Shown: positions 18,727 to 26,753 of the stretch, in pieces
Numbering within the stretch: the first letter of the stretch is position 1
How the letters are laid out: each line of letters begins with the position of its first letter
Source of the DNA: Bacteroidia bacterium
GTDB taxonomy: Bacteria; Bacteroidota; Bacteroidia; B-17B0; Aurantibacillaceae
Direction of reading: 5' to 3'
DNA length: 37,076 bases
Assembly: GCA_025362575.1 (NCBI GenBank)
Contig: JANYIQ010000292.1
Span: forward strand, 1-37,076
Made by a program: the position numbers and the translations under genes
Notes under the pieces: generated by a model
Database searches by the model: none
What the model was told of the DNA's origin: nothing
Seen by the model: only the letters and a program-made list of their open reading frames with translations

Positions 18727-18755
18727 ATTGACTTATACCTGATTTATTTAATGTG

Positions 18756-18785
18756 CTAAAGTAGTAAATTATTATGTTGTGCAAA
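18756..18785 (-). promoter_or_regulatory. Promoter of the PorE-like gene
   Basis: On the minus strand TTTG (18782-18785) is followed after 18 bases by TACTTTAG (18756-18763), one mismatch from TAnnTTTG. The ATG is 29 bases downstream. Confidence 0.5.
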
Positions 18786-18795
18786 AATTTTTAAT

Positions 18796-18824
18796 AAAAA
18801 AACCGAAATTCATCGGTTTTTTTT
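18796..18824 (-). terminator. Terminator at the end of the oxidase cluster
   Basis: A-run plus ACCGA, loop AATTCA, TCGGT plus T-run. The symmetric A and T tracts would work on either strand; on the minus strand it follows the stop of the subunit IV gene by 6 bases. Confidence 0.85.
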
Positions 18825-18829
18825 CGTAT

Positions 18830-19303
18830 TTAATGGTGTTCAGCCTCAGCTTCAGCCGATTTTTCATGAGCGGCACCACCATGGTGTCCTGCTTTTAAAT
18901 CTTCTTGTTGCTTTATGATAAGATTATCGAAATTCGGACGGTTTTCTATTTTTCCTGAATAAGTACCTTCATTAAGACTGATAAAGATCAAATAGCATAT
19001 GAAGATGATGTAGGGGATCAATACAACATACTTAAAAAACGAAGTCTCGTGCTTTAAGTGCATGAACCAAAGCACGATAAACGCAGCTTTAAGCACTGTT
19101 AAAGAGATAAACAACACTTTTATCCATAAAGTTCCGCTCCAACCATGTCCGGGAGCCATTGAACCTATGATCAACTCAAAAATGGTAATTGCCAACATGA
19201 TCCAAAACACATTCCAAAGCGTGCGACGGCCTGTTTTACCTTCTTCTTCGCTGTGATGAGCCATTAGCTCATATTGTGGGTAATCGTCGTGAAATTCTGA
19301 CAT
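18830..19303 (-). CDS. Cytochrome c oxidase subunit IV-family protein
   Basis: This 157-residue protein has three hydrophobic segments (TLWNVFWIMLAITIFELIIG, a second containing KVLFISLTVLKAAFIVLWFM, and YVVLIPYIIFICYLIFISL), the layout of prokaryotic oxidase subunit IV, an accessory membrane subunit of aa3/caa3-type oxidases. The phrase AAFIVLWFMHLKHE is typical of the family. The C-terminus is polar and His-rich (GHHGGAAHEKSAEAEAEHH). It is the last gene of the cluster, 32 bases after the subunit III gene, and a terminator follows directly. Subunits I and II are not in this window. Confidence 0.85.
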   Translation of the reverse strand: MSEFHDDYPQYELMAHHSEEEGKTGRRTLWNVFWIMLAITIFELIIGSMAPGHGWSGTLWIKVLFISLTVLKAAFIVLWFMHLKHETSFFKYVVLIPYIIFICYLIFISLNEGTYSGKIENRPNFDNLIIKQQEDLKAGHHGGAAHEKSAEAEAEHH

Positions 19304-19335
19304 AAAATTGTATTAAAAATTAAACGTGTTTTAAA

Positions 19336-20061
19336 TTATAATAAGTAAAAGAATGTAAATACGAACACCCATACCAAATCTACAAAGTGCCAGTATAATC
19401 CAACTTTTTCAACCATTTCGTAATGACCGCGTTTTTCGTATGTACCTTTAAGTACATTTAAGAAAATAACGAAGTTGATAACAACTCCTGAGAATACGTG
19501 GGTTCCGTGGAAACCTGTGATAAAGAAGAAAAAGTTAGCGAACTGCTGCACTCCATACTCATTATAGGTCATGTTTGCACCGTAAAACGTTTCTTCTACA
19601 TATTTTCCTAATTCCGGGTGCCATATGTGTCTTAATGCTCCTTCAGAAGTTCCTATAATGAAGTGATACCACTCCCAAGCCTGAGAACCTACGAACATTA
19701 AACCACCAATGATGGTCCAGAACATCCAGATTATCACTCCGCGCTTGTAATTACGGTGACCGGCTTCAACAGCCAATACCATCGTTACCGACGACATGAT
19801 CAATATAAAGGTCATTAAACCTACATAAGCCAGTGGCAAATGCTGATGAACAAAGGGAAAGTGAGTGAACACGTTCTCGGCTTTCGGCCAGATTACGTCG
19901 GCCTTATGCCTCGCAAAGCCGTATGCACAAAGCAAACCACCGAAAGTTAAAGCATCCGAAATAAGGAAGAACCACATGAAGATCTTTCCGTAACTTAGTC
20001 TGAATGGCGACTGACCGCCGTCCCAGGCTTCTTTTGAATCTATTTCTACTGAATGAGACAT
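19336..20061 (-). CDS. Cytochrome c oxidase subunit III (long paralogue)
   Basis: From the ATG at 20061 the protein has 241 residues; the frame also opens at TTG 20073, adding four residues. It is a heme-copper oxidase subunit III: FLISDALTFGGLLCAYGFAR in the first helix, GLMFVGSQAWEWYHFI, FFFITGFHGTHVFSGVVINF and the closing GLYWHFVDLVWVFVFTFFYL are all family signatures. A hydrophilic insert of about 35 residues between the third and fourth helices (around GTSEGALRHIWHPELGKYVE) is characteristic of the second of the two subunit III copies in Bacteroidota. It follows the short paralogue in the same operon by 36 bases. It supports the catalytic subunit I at the cytoplasmic membrane. Confidence 0.9.
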   Translation of the reverse strand: MSHSVEIDSKEAWDGGQSPFRLSYGKIFMWFFLISDALTFGGLLCAYGFARHKADVIWPKAENVFTHFPFVHQHLPLAYVGLMTFILIMSSVTMVLAVEAGHRNYKRGVIIWMFWTIIGGLMFVGSQAWEWYHFIIGTSEGALRHIWHPELGKYVEETFYGANMTYNEYGVQQFANFFFFITGFHGTHVFSGVVINFVIFLNVLKGTYEKRGHYEMVEKVGLYWHFVDLVWVFVFTFFYLL

Positions 20062-20097
20062 ATTATTTAACAAAAATTAGATTATATGACTGCAATT

Positions 20098-20709
20098 TTA
20101 ACGAATAAAATATAAAAATAAAAATAAATATACCCATAATAGGTCTAAAAAATGCCAGTAAAGGGCGCAGAGCTCAATTCCTAAGGCATTTTCAGCACTA
20201 TATTTCTTCCTCAAAGAATTTATTAACACTACAATGAGGGAAATTATACCCCCCGCCAAGTGAGCCCAATGTGCCCAAATGAACAGGATAAAAAATGAAC
20301 CGGAAGGATTGCTGTATTTACCCCCAAAAACCACGTTTTTAGCGGTTAATTCGGTCCAGCCTAAATACTGACAATAAACGAAGCCAAAGCCTAGAACGAG
20401 CGTAATGAGCGTGCCTAAGGTCATCATTTGATAATTGCTCTTTTTGGCTGCATTCTGCACCATCAAAAAGGTAATACTGCTCAAAATGATAATTGCAGTG
20501 CTGATGAAAAATATATCCGGTAATTTGAATACTAACCAATTGCCGCTGTCATGTCTTACCACATATGCACTGGTGAGTCCCGCCCAGAACATGATCATGC
20601 TAATGATGCCAATCCATAACAGAGCCTTGGCTGACTTTTTACGGGCCGTTTCCAGATCAGATTTGTAATCGGGGCTTGGTTTATATTTTATTTCTTCTGT
20701 TTCTTTCAT
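20098..20709 (-). CDS. Cytochrome c oxidase subunit III (short paralogue)
   Basis: The 203-residue protein has five hydrophobic helices in the subunit III pattern, closing with LCALYWHFLDLLWVYLFLFL. The first helix contains MIMFWAGLTSAYVVR, as in subunit III proteins. The usual TGFHGxHV motif is replaced by FILFIWAHWAHLAGG, so it diverges at a normally conserved site. It is the first of two tandem subunit III genes and follows the heme O synthase gene by 18 bases. The lower-case distinction between paralogues is known for this phylum; its separate function is not established from the sequence. Confidence 0.85.
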   Translation of the reverse strand: MKETEEIKYKPSPDYKSDLETARKKSAKALLWIGIISMIMFWAGLTSAYVVRHDSGNWLVFKLPDIFFISTAIIILSSITFLMVQNAAKKSNYQMMTLGTLITLVLGFGFVYCQYLGWTELTAKNVVFGGKYSNPSGSFFILFIWAHWAHLAGGIISLIVVLINSLRKKYSAENALGIELCALYWHFLDLLWVYLFLFLYFIR

Positions 20710-20727
20710 TTCAATTTGTTTTCAAAA

Positions 20728-21627
20728 TTAGGCTTTCGTCATTAGTGCCAGCTGAACTACAGGTAAATAGATGAGCGACAAAAAGAACAATTTTTTAGCA
20801 TTTTCATTCGTGGGAATTTTAAAAAAATTATATGCCTGCAAAGCCATAGTTAGTCCGCAAACAAATGCCACCAAGGTACTGAGCCATCCAACATAATTGA
20901 AAACGTATGGCAGCAGGCTTATCGGCACAAGAAATAAGGAATAGATCAGGATCTGAAATTTGGATTGATCGTCTTTGCCGCCGCTTGAAGGAAGCATGAA
21001 AAATTCTGCTTTCTGATAATCATCGTGGTTAAACCATGCTAGTGACCAAAAATGCGGGAATTGCCAGAAAAATTGAATGGTAAAAAGAAGTAATGCAAAG
21101 AATGAAATGGTACCAAATCCTTCAGTACATGCAACTGCCCCGATCAGTGTTGGTAAAGCTCCCGGAAAGGCGCCAACAAAAACAGAAAAAGGTGTAATGC
21201 GTTTCAACGGAGTGTAAACCAAAGCATATAAAATGATGGAAACAAAACCCAATATTCCGCTCAAAGGATTTGTGTAAATCCAAAGCATAATGGTTCCGCC
21301 CACGCCGAATAATGCGCAAAATAAAAAAGCTTCAATATTGCTGAGTTTGTTGGTAGGCATTGGCCGCAGTCTGGTGCGATCCATCAGTCTATCCAGATCT
21401 CTTTCTATGATCTGATTAAAACCATTGGCAGCCCCCGTCACTAAAAAACCTCCAACTGAAAGTGCAATGACCTGCATTAGCTGAATTTCTTTGGCAACGG
21501 TGAAGTAGGTAATGACTGCAGAAAAAACAACCAAAGCAGCTAAACGAAACTTTGTTAATTTGATAAAAGCCTGAAACTTTGAGTAGTCGGCTGATTCAAT
21601 TTTTATTTCCGTATTTGTGGTTGTCAA
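20728..21627 (-). CDS. ctaB: Heme O synthase (protoheme IX farnesyltransferase)
   Basis: The 299-residue polytopic membrane protein is a UbiA-family prenyltransferase that adds a farnesyl group to heme B, making heme O for the oxidase. The two Asp-rich motifs are visible: NGFNQIIERDLDRLMDRTRL with the following RPMP, and LAWFNHDDYQKAEFFMLPSS. About eight to nine hydrophobic helices are present. The start is TTG at 21627, with no ATG nearby; a perfect TACATTTG -7 element is only seven bases upstream, so the transcript would have almost no leader. It heads the oxidase gene order ctaB, III, III, IV. The symbol cyoE is an equally valid name for this family. Confidence 0.92.
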   Translation of the reverse strand: MTTTNTEIKIESADYSKFQAFIKLTKFRLAALVVFSAVITYFTVAKEIQLMQVIALSVGGFLVTGAANGFNQIIERDLDRLMDRTRLRPMPTNKLSNIEAFLFCALFGVGGTIMLWIYTNPLSGILGFVSIILYALVYTPLKRITPFSVFVGAFPGALPTLIGAVACTEGFGTISFFALLLFTIQFFWQFPHFWSLAWFNHDDYQKAEFFMLPSSGGKDDQSKFQILIYSLFLVPISLLPYVFNYVGWLSTLVAFVCGLTMALQAYNFFKIPTNENAKKLFFLSLIYLPVVQLALMTKA

Positions 21628-21634
21628 GGCGGGG

Positions 21635-21642
21635 CAAATGTA
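21635..21642 (-). promoter_or_regulatory. Bacteroidota -7 element TACATTTG before ctaB
   Basis: Perfect TAnnTTTG on the minus strand, seven bases upstream of the TTG start of ctaB. No convincing -33 TTTG is seen at the expected distance, so it may be weak. Confidence 0.45.
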
Positions 21643-21662
21643 ACAATTTCTAACCTTGAAAC

Positions 21663-23396
21663 TTAATTTTTTTGAAGCTCGAATAAGTTAAAATAATCAC
21701 CTTTTTTGTTCAAAAGTTCTTCATGAGTTCCATACTCACTTATTTCTCCATTTTTCAGATAAATGATCTTATTGGCATGTCTGATACTTGAAATACGTTG
21801 TGAAACAATAATGCTGGTTTTATCTTTCATGATCTGTTTCAAATTGCCAAGTATCACCGATTCCGTTTCGGTATCCACTGCTGAAAGACAATCATCAAAG
21901 ACCAGCATCTGTGGTTCATTTAAAATGGCGCGTGCAATTGAAATGCGTTGTTTTTGTCCGCCCGAAAGAGTTATTCCTCTTTCACCTACCATGGTTTCAA
22001 ATTTATCCGGAAAATTAATGATGTTATCGTAAACAGCAGCGTTCTTTGCCGCTTCTTCAATTTCTTTACGGGAGAATTTTTTCGCTCCTGAAAAAGAAAT
22101 ATTATTTAAAATGGTATCACTGAATAAAAAAACCTCTTGCGGTACAACTCCCATTGCCCGGCGTAAACTGAACAGATTATGCTGATCGATATTAATATTA
22201 TTGATCACAATAGCTCCTTTATCCGCATCATAGAATCTGCTCAGTAATTGTATGATGGTGCTTTTGCCCGAACCAACAGGCCCCGTAATGCCAAGTGTGT
22301 CTCCTTTTTTCAATTCAAAGGAAATGTTTTTAATTGCAGTAATTCCGGATTCAGGAAAAGTAAAACTTACATTTTTAAATTCAATATCACCGTTAACAGA
22401 AGTTTTTTCAGCAACCTTATTTTTTATTTTCGGTTCGGTTCTTAAAAATTCGTTGATGCGGGTTTGAGACGCAGCGGCACGTTGAATGAGTGAGGTGACC
22501 CAGCCTAATGAAGCAAAGGGCCATGTAAGTCGGTACACATATAAAATAAATTCGGTGATGTTTCCCGGCTCAATTTGTTTTTGGATCACAAGATAACCAC
22601 CATACCAGATCGTAATTAAAATACTTAAGCCAATGGTAAGTACCATGGTCGGCTGAAAGAAGGCTTCGGTTCTGGCCAGTTTTAAATTATCGTTCTTGTA
22701 AATTTCACTTTTGGCTTCTAGTGTTTCGTTAAAGAATTTTTCCTGAGCATAGGCTTTGATCACACGAATAGCCGAAAATGTTTCCTGTGCATGTGAAGTT
22801 AAATTGGAAAGTTCCTGCTGCACTTTTGTGCTGCGTTTATTTATTTTATCAGAAACTTTGTAAATGATAAATGACAATAAAGGGAGCGGTAAAAAAACAA
22901 GGATCGTTAATTGCCAGTTAACACTTAACATGAAACCGATCACTGTGATAACCGTAACAAATGTGTTGGCAAGGTACATCACTGCAGGGCCCGTGTACAT
23001 TCGTACTTTACCAACATCTTCGGTAATGCGGTTCATCAGATCGCCGGTACTGTTGTTCTTGTAAAAGTTAACATCGAGCAATTGATAATGATCGTAGATC
23101 TCGTTCTTCTGATCGTATTCAATGTGCCGGCTCATCACAATAATGGTTTGCCGCATCAAAAACATGAACAAGCCACTTACAATCGATAAACCAATAATTA
23201 TTAAACCGTATTTGATGAAGGGAGAAACATCGGCATTCTCCTGTTTGATCATTTCTAAAATGGCATTCGTTCCTTTTCTTACAATAACCGCCTGATAAGT
23301 GCCAAAAATAGTAGAAAGAGCAACAAACAATATTCCCATCAATAAGATCCACTTGTATTTTAAAAAATAGATATTGAGCGAGAACAGCGATTTCAC
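21663..23396 (-). CDS. ABC exporter half-transporter (membrane domain + ATPase) with degenerate catalytic site
   Basis: The 577-residue protein fuses six membrane helices (about residues 1-305) to an ATPase domain, the type IV exporter layout of MsbA, MdlA and YheI. In the ATPase, Walker A is GPVGSGKST (372-380), the Q loop is VVPQ (Gln420) and the signature LSGGQKQR starts at 477. Two catalytic residues are replaced: Walker B is VFDDC with Asp502 where the catalytic Glu belongs, and the switch His is Gln533 (VSQRIS). That pattern is known for the degenerate half of heterodimeric exporters such as TM287/288. No partner half is adjacent. The start is GTG at 23396, placed almost directly behind a perfect TAACTTTG element. 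The substrate (lipid, drug or peptide) cannot be told. Confidence 0.88.
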   Translation of the reverse strand: MKSLFSLNIYFLKYKWILLMGILFVALSTIFGTYQAVIVRKGTNAILEMIKQENADVSPFIKYGLIIIGLSIVSGLFMFLMRQTIIVMSRHIEYDQKNEIYDHYQLLDVNFYKNNSTGDLMNRITEDVGKVRMYTGPAVMYLANTFVTVITVIGFMLSVNWQLTILVFLPLPLLSFIIYKVSDKINKRSTKVQQELSNLTSHAQETFSAIRVIKAYAQEKFFNETLEAKSEIYKNDNLKLARTEAFFQPTMVLTIGLSILITIWYGGYLVIQKQIEPGNITEFILYVYRLTWPFASLGWVTSLIQRAAASQTRINEFLRTEPKIKNKVAEKTSVNGDIEFKNVSFTFPESGITAIKNISFELKKGDTLGITGPVGSGKSTIIQLLSRFYDADKGAIVINNINIDQHNLFSLRRAMGVVPQEVFLFSDTILNNISFSGAKKFSRKEIEEAAKNAAVYDNIINFPDKFETMVGERGITLSGGQKQRISIARAILNEPQMLVFDDCLSAVDTETESVILGNLKQIMKDKTSIIVSQRISSIRHANKIIYLKNGEISEYGTHEELLNKKGDYFNLFELQKN

Positions 23397-23400
23397 TTTG

Positions 23401-23408
23401 CAAAGTTA
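23401..23408 (-). promoter_or_regulatory. Bacteroidota -7 element TAACTTTG before the ABC exporter
   Basis: Perfect TAnnTTTG on the minus strand, only four bases upstream of the GTG start. If used, transcription would start at or within the start codon, giving a leaderless mRNA. No -33 TTTG is evident. Confidence 0.4.
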
Positions 23409-23500
23409 CAATTAAAAAAGAAGTACTGATGCGTAAATTAATTACTAATGTTTACCCCTGTTTGGCGTTTAAGAATTAGTTTTTTGTATTTTTACCACCT

Positions 23501-24826
23501 ATGTTTTGGCAAATAATTCGTTTTCTTATCAGTATTACCGGTTCTATTTTTTTTAGACGGTACAAAATTGTAAATGCCAATAATCTTAGAACTAAAGGTC
23601 CGGTTATTCTGGCGCTTAATCACCCCAACGCTTTTATGGACCCCATATTATTCGCTCTGATAGCCTATCCACCAAAGTTTTATTACATGGCAAGAGGCGA
23701 CGCATTTAATTCCTGGTTTGGAAATTATTTTTTAAACAGCGTTGGTGTTGTTCCTATTTTTAGAATACAGGATGGCGGTAAAGAGGGATTGAAAAAAAAT
23801 GATGAAACCTATAAGCGCGTTAATCAGCTCTTAAAAAATAAAAAAAAAATAATGGTGTTTGCTGAAGGACTTTGTGTTCAGGAAAAACGGTTGCGGCCTT
23901 TAAAAAAAGGCGTGGCGCGTATGGTTTTTGGGGCCATGGAAGAAATCAATGACCCTGATCTAATTGTAGTACCGGTTGGTTTAAATTACGAGGATCCAAA
24001 AAAATTCAGAGGAACATTTTTTATAAATGTGGGTGAACCGATTCGTGTTGCCGATTACATGCAGCAGTTCAAAGAACAGCCGGCCCGCACCTTAAATATT
24101 TTTATTCAGGATCTTGAACCAAAAATGAAAGAACTGATCGTACATATTAACGATCCGGCTAATGATAAACTGGTGGCTGAAATAGAACAACTCGTAAAAC
24201 GTGATTGGTGCAAGGCGCAGGGGTTAGATTTTAGGAACCTCGAACACGATCACGCGGTTTTAAAACAGATCGTTGATGTTGTAAATGTTACTGAAGAAAA
24301 AGATCCCGAAGGTTTGGCTGAGCTTCGTGAAAAAAGCAAAACCTATTTTTCAAAACTAAATAAATTAAAAATAAGAGACTGGCTTATCAATCCAATTCAT
24401 TCAAAAAAAGTGAACGGAGCAAATTTGGCTTTCAGAATACTGATCCTCGTTTTATTTTTTCCGATTTACGTTCGTGGATTATTGGGAAATTATTTCCCGT
24501 ATAAATTAGCTCAGAAACTCACTTCGAAGATCGCAAAAGCAATAGAGTTTCAGGCCTCTTTCAATTTGGGTTTTGGTAGTTTTTTGCTTTTGTTCTTTTA
24601 TATTCTTCAGTTTGTAATTGTTTATTCTATAGCGCCGCATATTGGCTGGCCTTTTTTAGTATTGTTGGTTTCGGCTGCAACAGGATTGTTCGGTTTAATA
24701 TACCACCCCTTCAAACAAAAAGCCTTTGGTTTGTTACGAACGCTCAGCCATAAAGCTGAGGTTGATAAACTAAAACAAGATAGGGCCGAATTGATGCAGA
24801 TACTTGCTAAGTTTAACAAAAATTAG
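23501..24826 (+). CDS. PlsC-like glycerolipid acyltransferase with C-terminal membrane segments
   Basis: The 441-residue protein starts with a hydrophobic segment and carries the four acyltransferase motifs: ALNHPNAFMDP (block I), GVVPIFRIQDGG (block II), MVFAEGLCVQEKRLRPLKKG (block III) and IVVPVGLNYEDP (block IV). Block I is H-x5-D rather than the usual H-x4-D, as in the yeast-type glycerol-3-phosphate acyltransferases, so G3P or lysophosphatidate are both possible acceptors. After a soluble middle part come two or three hydrophobic helices near residues 310-400, more than a simple PlsC has. It is divergent from the ABC exporter gene and is followed by the DUF3108 gene 46 bases later, probably separate in function. 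Confidence 0.85.
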   Translation: MFWQIIRFLISITGSIFFRRYKIVNANNLRTKGPVILALNHPNAFMDPILFALIAYPPKFYYMARGDAFNSWFGNYFLNSVGVVPIFRIQDGGKEGLKKNDETYKRVNQLLKNKKKIMVFAEGLCVQEKRLRPLKKGVARMVFGAMEEINDPDLIVVPVGLNYEDPKKFRGTFFINVGEPIRVADYMQQFKEQPARTLNIFIQDLEPKMKELIVHINDPANDKLVAEIEQLVKRDWCKAQGLDFRNLEHDHAVLKQIVDVVNVTEEKDPEGLAELREKSKTYFSKLNKLKIRDWLINPIHSKKVNGANLAFRILILVLFFPIYVRGLLGNYFPYKLAQKLTSKIAKAIEFQASFNLGFGSFLLLFFYILQFVIVYSIAPHIGWPFLVLLVSAATGLFGLIYHPFKQKAFGLLRTLSHKAEVDKLKQDRAELMQILAKFNKN

Positions 24827-24872
24827 TAATTTAGTTTGGCACGTAACTTGATGTATTTACGTAAAACGAACC

Positions 24873-25724
24873 ATGAAAATCATTAAACATATTTCAATAG
24901 GCCTATTGCTAAGTGCTGGCGTTTTTGTCTTGTGTTCAGCAGGCTTTAATACCACAAGTACTGAGACCATAAAGAACATGGTCTCTCAGCACGAAATTAC
25001 TTTAGATAACCTGCCTAATAACCCTAACTCTGCTTTTAAAGAAGGTGAAATTCTGTCATATCGCTTGCATTATGGTATTATGGATGCAGGTGTGGCAGTT
25101 TTAGAGGTTAAACCCAATGTTATGGATGTTTCGGGTCGCAAAGTTTACCATATTGTTGGAAACGGAACCTCCAAAGGCACATTCGACTGGTTTTTTAAAG
25201 TACGCGACCGCTACGAAACTTATATTGATAAAGATGCCATGGTGCCATGGATGTTTGTAAGAAGAGTAGACGAGGGTGGTTATAAATTCAGTCAGGATTA
25301 CACCTTTAATCACTATGCCAAAAAAGTAGATGTTGGCGGCGGAGAAAAATTTGACGTTCCTGTTGGTGTTCAGGATATGCTCTCGGCTTTTTATGCAGGA
25401 AGGAATCTCGATTTCTCTAAAGCGAAAGAAAATGATGTATTCAGTTTAATGAGTTTTGTAGATAAAGAACTTTGGCCCGTAAAGATCCGTTACGTTGGTA
25501 AAGAAACTATTGAAACCGATATTGGAAAATTTGCCTGTTTAAAATTCAGGCCCCTGGTTCAGCGTGGAAGGGTTTTTAAAAGTGAAGAAGATCTTAGTAT
25601 CTGGATAACCGATGATAAGAATCATATTCCGCTTTGTGCACAGGCAAAATTACTAATCGGTTCCATTAAAATGGATATTATTTCGGCAACTAATCTTGCA
25701 AACGCAACCTCAAAAGTAGATTAA
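24873..25724 (+). CDS. Secreted DUF3108 protein
   Basis: The 283-residue protein has an N-terminal signal or anchor (LLLSAGVFVLCSAGFN) and then a DUF3108 domain (PF11306): EGEILSYRLHYGIMDAGVAV near residue 60, GTSKGTFDWFFKVRDRYETY near 100, VQDMLSAFYAGR near 170 and the closing SIWITDDKNHIPL. DUF3108 proteins are periplasmic or outer-membrane-associated beta proteins of unknown biochemical role; they are common in Bacteroidota. The Cys in VLCSAG is a possible but poor lipobox. The stop codon directly abuts the stop of the small lipoprotein gene on the opposite strand, with no gap. Confidence 0.88.
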   Translation: MKIIKHISIGLLLSAGVFVLCSAGFNTTSTETIKNMVSQHEITLDNLPNNPNSAFKEGEILSYRLHYGIMDAGVAVLEVKPNVMDVSGRKVYHIVGNGTSKGTFDWFFKVRDRYETYIDKDAMVPWMFVRRVDEGGYKFSQDYTFNHYAKKVDVGGGEKFDVPVGVQDMLSAFYAGRNLDFSKAKENDVFSLMSFVDKELWPVKIRYVGKETIETDIGKFACLKFRPLVQRGRVFKSEEDLSIWITDDKNHIPLCAQAKLLIGSIKMDIISATNLANATSKVD

Positions 25725-25916
25725 TTACTTTACCTTACAGAAGATCGTAGTATCCGAGCCATTCTTCTTGCAGGCTTCTTCGCTGTTCTTTTTAGAAGCA
25801 TATACTAAAACATGACTTTTTTGCAAAGTTTGCACGTTCTCGCATTCGCAGGCATAAGGCTTAATGCAGGAGTTCAAAAGAAAAAGAGTGAATATGGAAA
25901 ACAATATTGCTCGCAT
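25725..25916 (-). CDS. Tiny cysteine-patterned lipoprotein (copy A)
   Basis: This 63-residue protein has a lipoprotein signal with NSC as lipobox (Cys17; Leu-Leu-Asn-Ser-Cys) and a mature part of only 47 residues. After Cys17 come a Cys23-Glu-Cys25 pair, Cys49 and Cys60. The neighbour upstream (25919-26116) has the same cysteine layout (17, 23, 25, 51, 61), so the two are tandem paralogues separated by two bases and surely co-transcribed. Excluding the lipid Cys, four cysteines remain, enough for two disulfides or a metal site. No family recognised and no function assigned. It converges with the DUF3108 gene. Confidence 0.75.
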   Translation of the reverse strand: MRAILFSIFTLFLLNSCIKPYACECENVQTLQKSHVLVYASKKNSEEACKKNGSDTTIFCKVK

Positions 25917-25918
25917 AT

Positions 25919-26116
25919 CTATTTTTTTAAACTGCAGTTATCAAGACTATCAGCCATATTAACACAGGCTTTTTGAGAGTCTTTTTTATTACCGTTAATG
26001 TAAAGGGCTTTTGAAGTACTGTCGGTATATTGATTATAATGGCATTCGCATTTGCGCGCCTTGTAACACGATGCAAATGCAAAAACAAAAAACAGTATAA
26101 ATAATTTAAATTTCAT
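25919..26116 (-). CDS. Tiny cysteine-patterned lipoprotein (copy B)
   Basis: This 65-residue protein starts at ATG 26116 with a short hydrophobic signal ending in ASC (Cys17), a good lipobox. The mature part shows Cys23-Glu-Cys25, an Ala-Cys at 51 and Cys61, with a Lys-rich end. Its cysteine spacing nearly equals that of copy A just downstream, but the remaining residues differ widely, suggesting an old duplication held by the cysteine framework. It is the first gene of the two-gene unit and is divergent from the AcpH gene. A weak TACCTTTA element (one mismatch) lies upstream. Function unknown. Confidence 0.75.
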   Translation of the reverse strand: MKFKLFILFFVFAFASCYKARKCECHYNQYTDSTSKALYINGNKKDSQKACVNMADSLDNCSLKK

Positions 26117-26158
26117 TATTTGATTGTAAAGGTATAATTTTTAAGTTTATATTCATAA

Positions 26159-26734
26159 ATGAACTATTTAGCTCACTCTTTTTTATCAAACAATAATACC
26201 AATTTGTTAATTGGCAATTTCATTGCCGATCATATTAAAATGGCAAAGGCCGGTCATTTACCCGAAGAGATCAAAAAGGGAATGATACTTCATCGCAAGA
26301 TCGACTATTTTACCGATACACATCCTTTGTTCGTTAACAGTAAGCGTTTTTTTTACGATGGCTTTGAAAGGTACAGCGGTGTGCTGCTCGATATTTATTA
26401 CGACCATATATTGGCTCAGAATTTCGATAAATTTTCGGATGTTAAACTTCAGGATTTTACCCTGAATGTTTATGATCTGTTATACGACAACAAAATTCAT
26501 CTTCCTGAATCATCTCAATTGTTTTTAGGATACGCAAAAAAGAATAATACTTTTTTTGAATATTCAAAGATCGAAGGAATTGAACTGGTCTTGAAACATC
26601 TGTCACATCGCATAGATCATGGCATCGACCTAAGTTTATCAAGTCCGTTATTCAAAGCCAATAAAGCCAGAATTGAACAAGATTTTTTTGTGTTTATGGA
26701 GGAGATGATGGAGTTTGTAAAAAAGGAGATTTAA
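26159..26734 (+). CDS. Acyl carrier protein phosphodiesterase-family protein (AcpH/DUF479)
   Basis: At 191 residues this matches the AcpH family (PF04336) along its whole length: MNYLAHSFLS at the start, LLIGNFIADHIKM near residue 17, KKGMILHRKIDYFTDTHP near 40-57 and DIYYDHILAQNF near 78. E. coli AcpH is an HD-like metal phosphohydrolase that removes the phosphopantetheine group from holo-ACP; the His and Asp residues of these motifs are present. Many Bacteroidota homologues are untested, so the substrate should be regarded as probable. The ATG at 26159 gives the exact family N-terminus. It converges with lolD across a long hairpin. Confidence 0.88.
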   Translation: MNYLAHSFLSNNNTNLLIGNFIADHIKMAKAGHLPEEIKKGMILHRKIDYFTDTHPLFVNSKRFFYDGFERYSGVLLDIYYDHILAQNFDKFSDVKLQDFTLNVYDLLYDNKIHLPESSQLFLGYAKKNNTFFEYSKIEGIELVLKHLSHRIDHGIDLSLSSPLFKANKARIEQDFFVFMEEMMEFVKKEI

Positions 26735-26753
26735 GAGGTATAAGTTATGAGTG

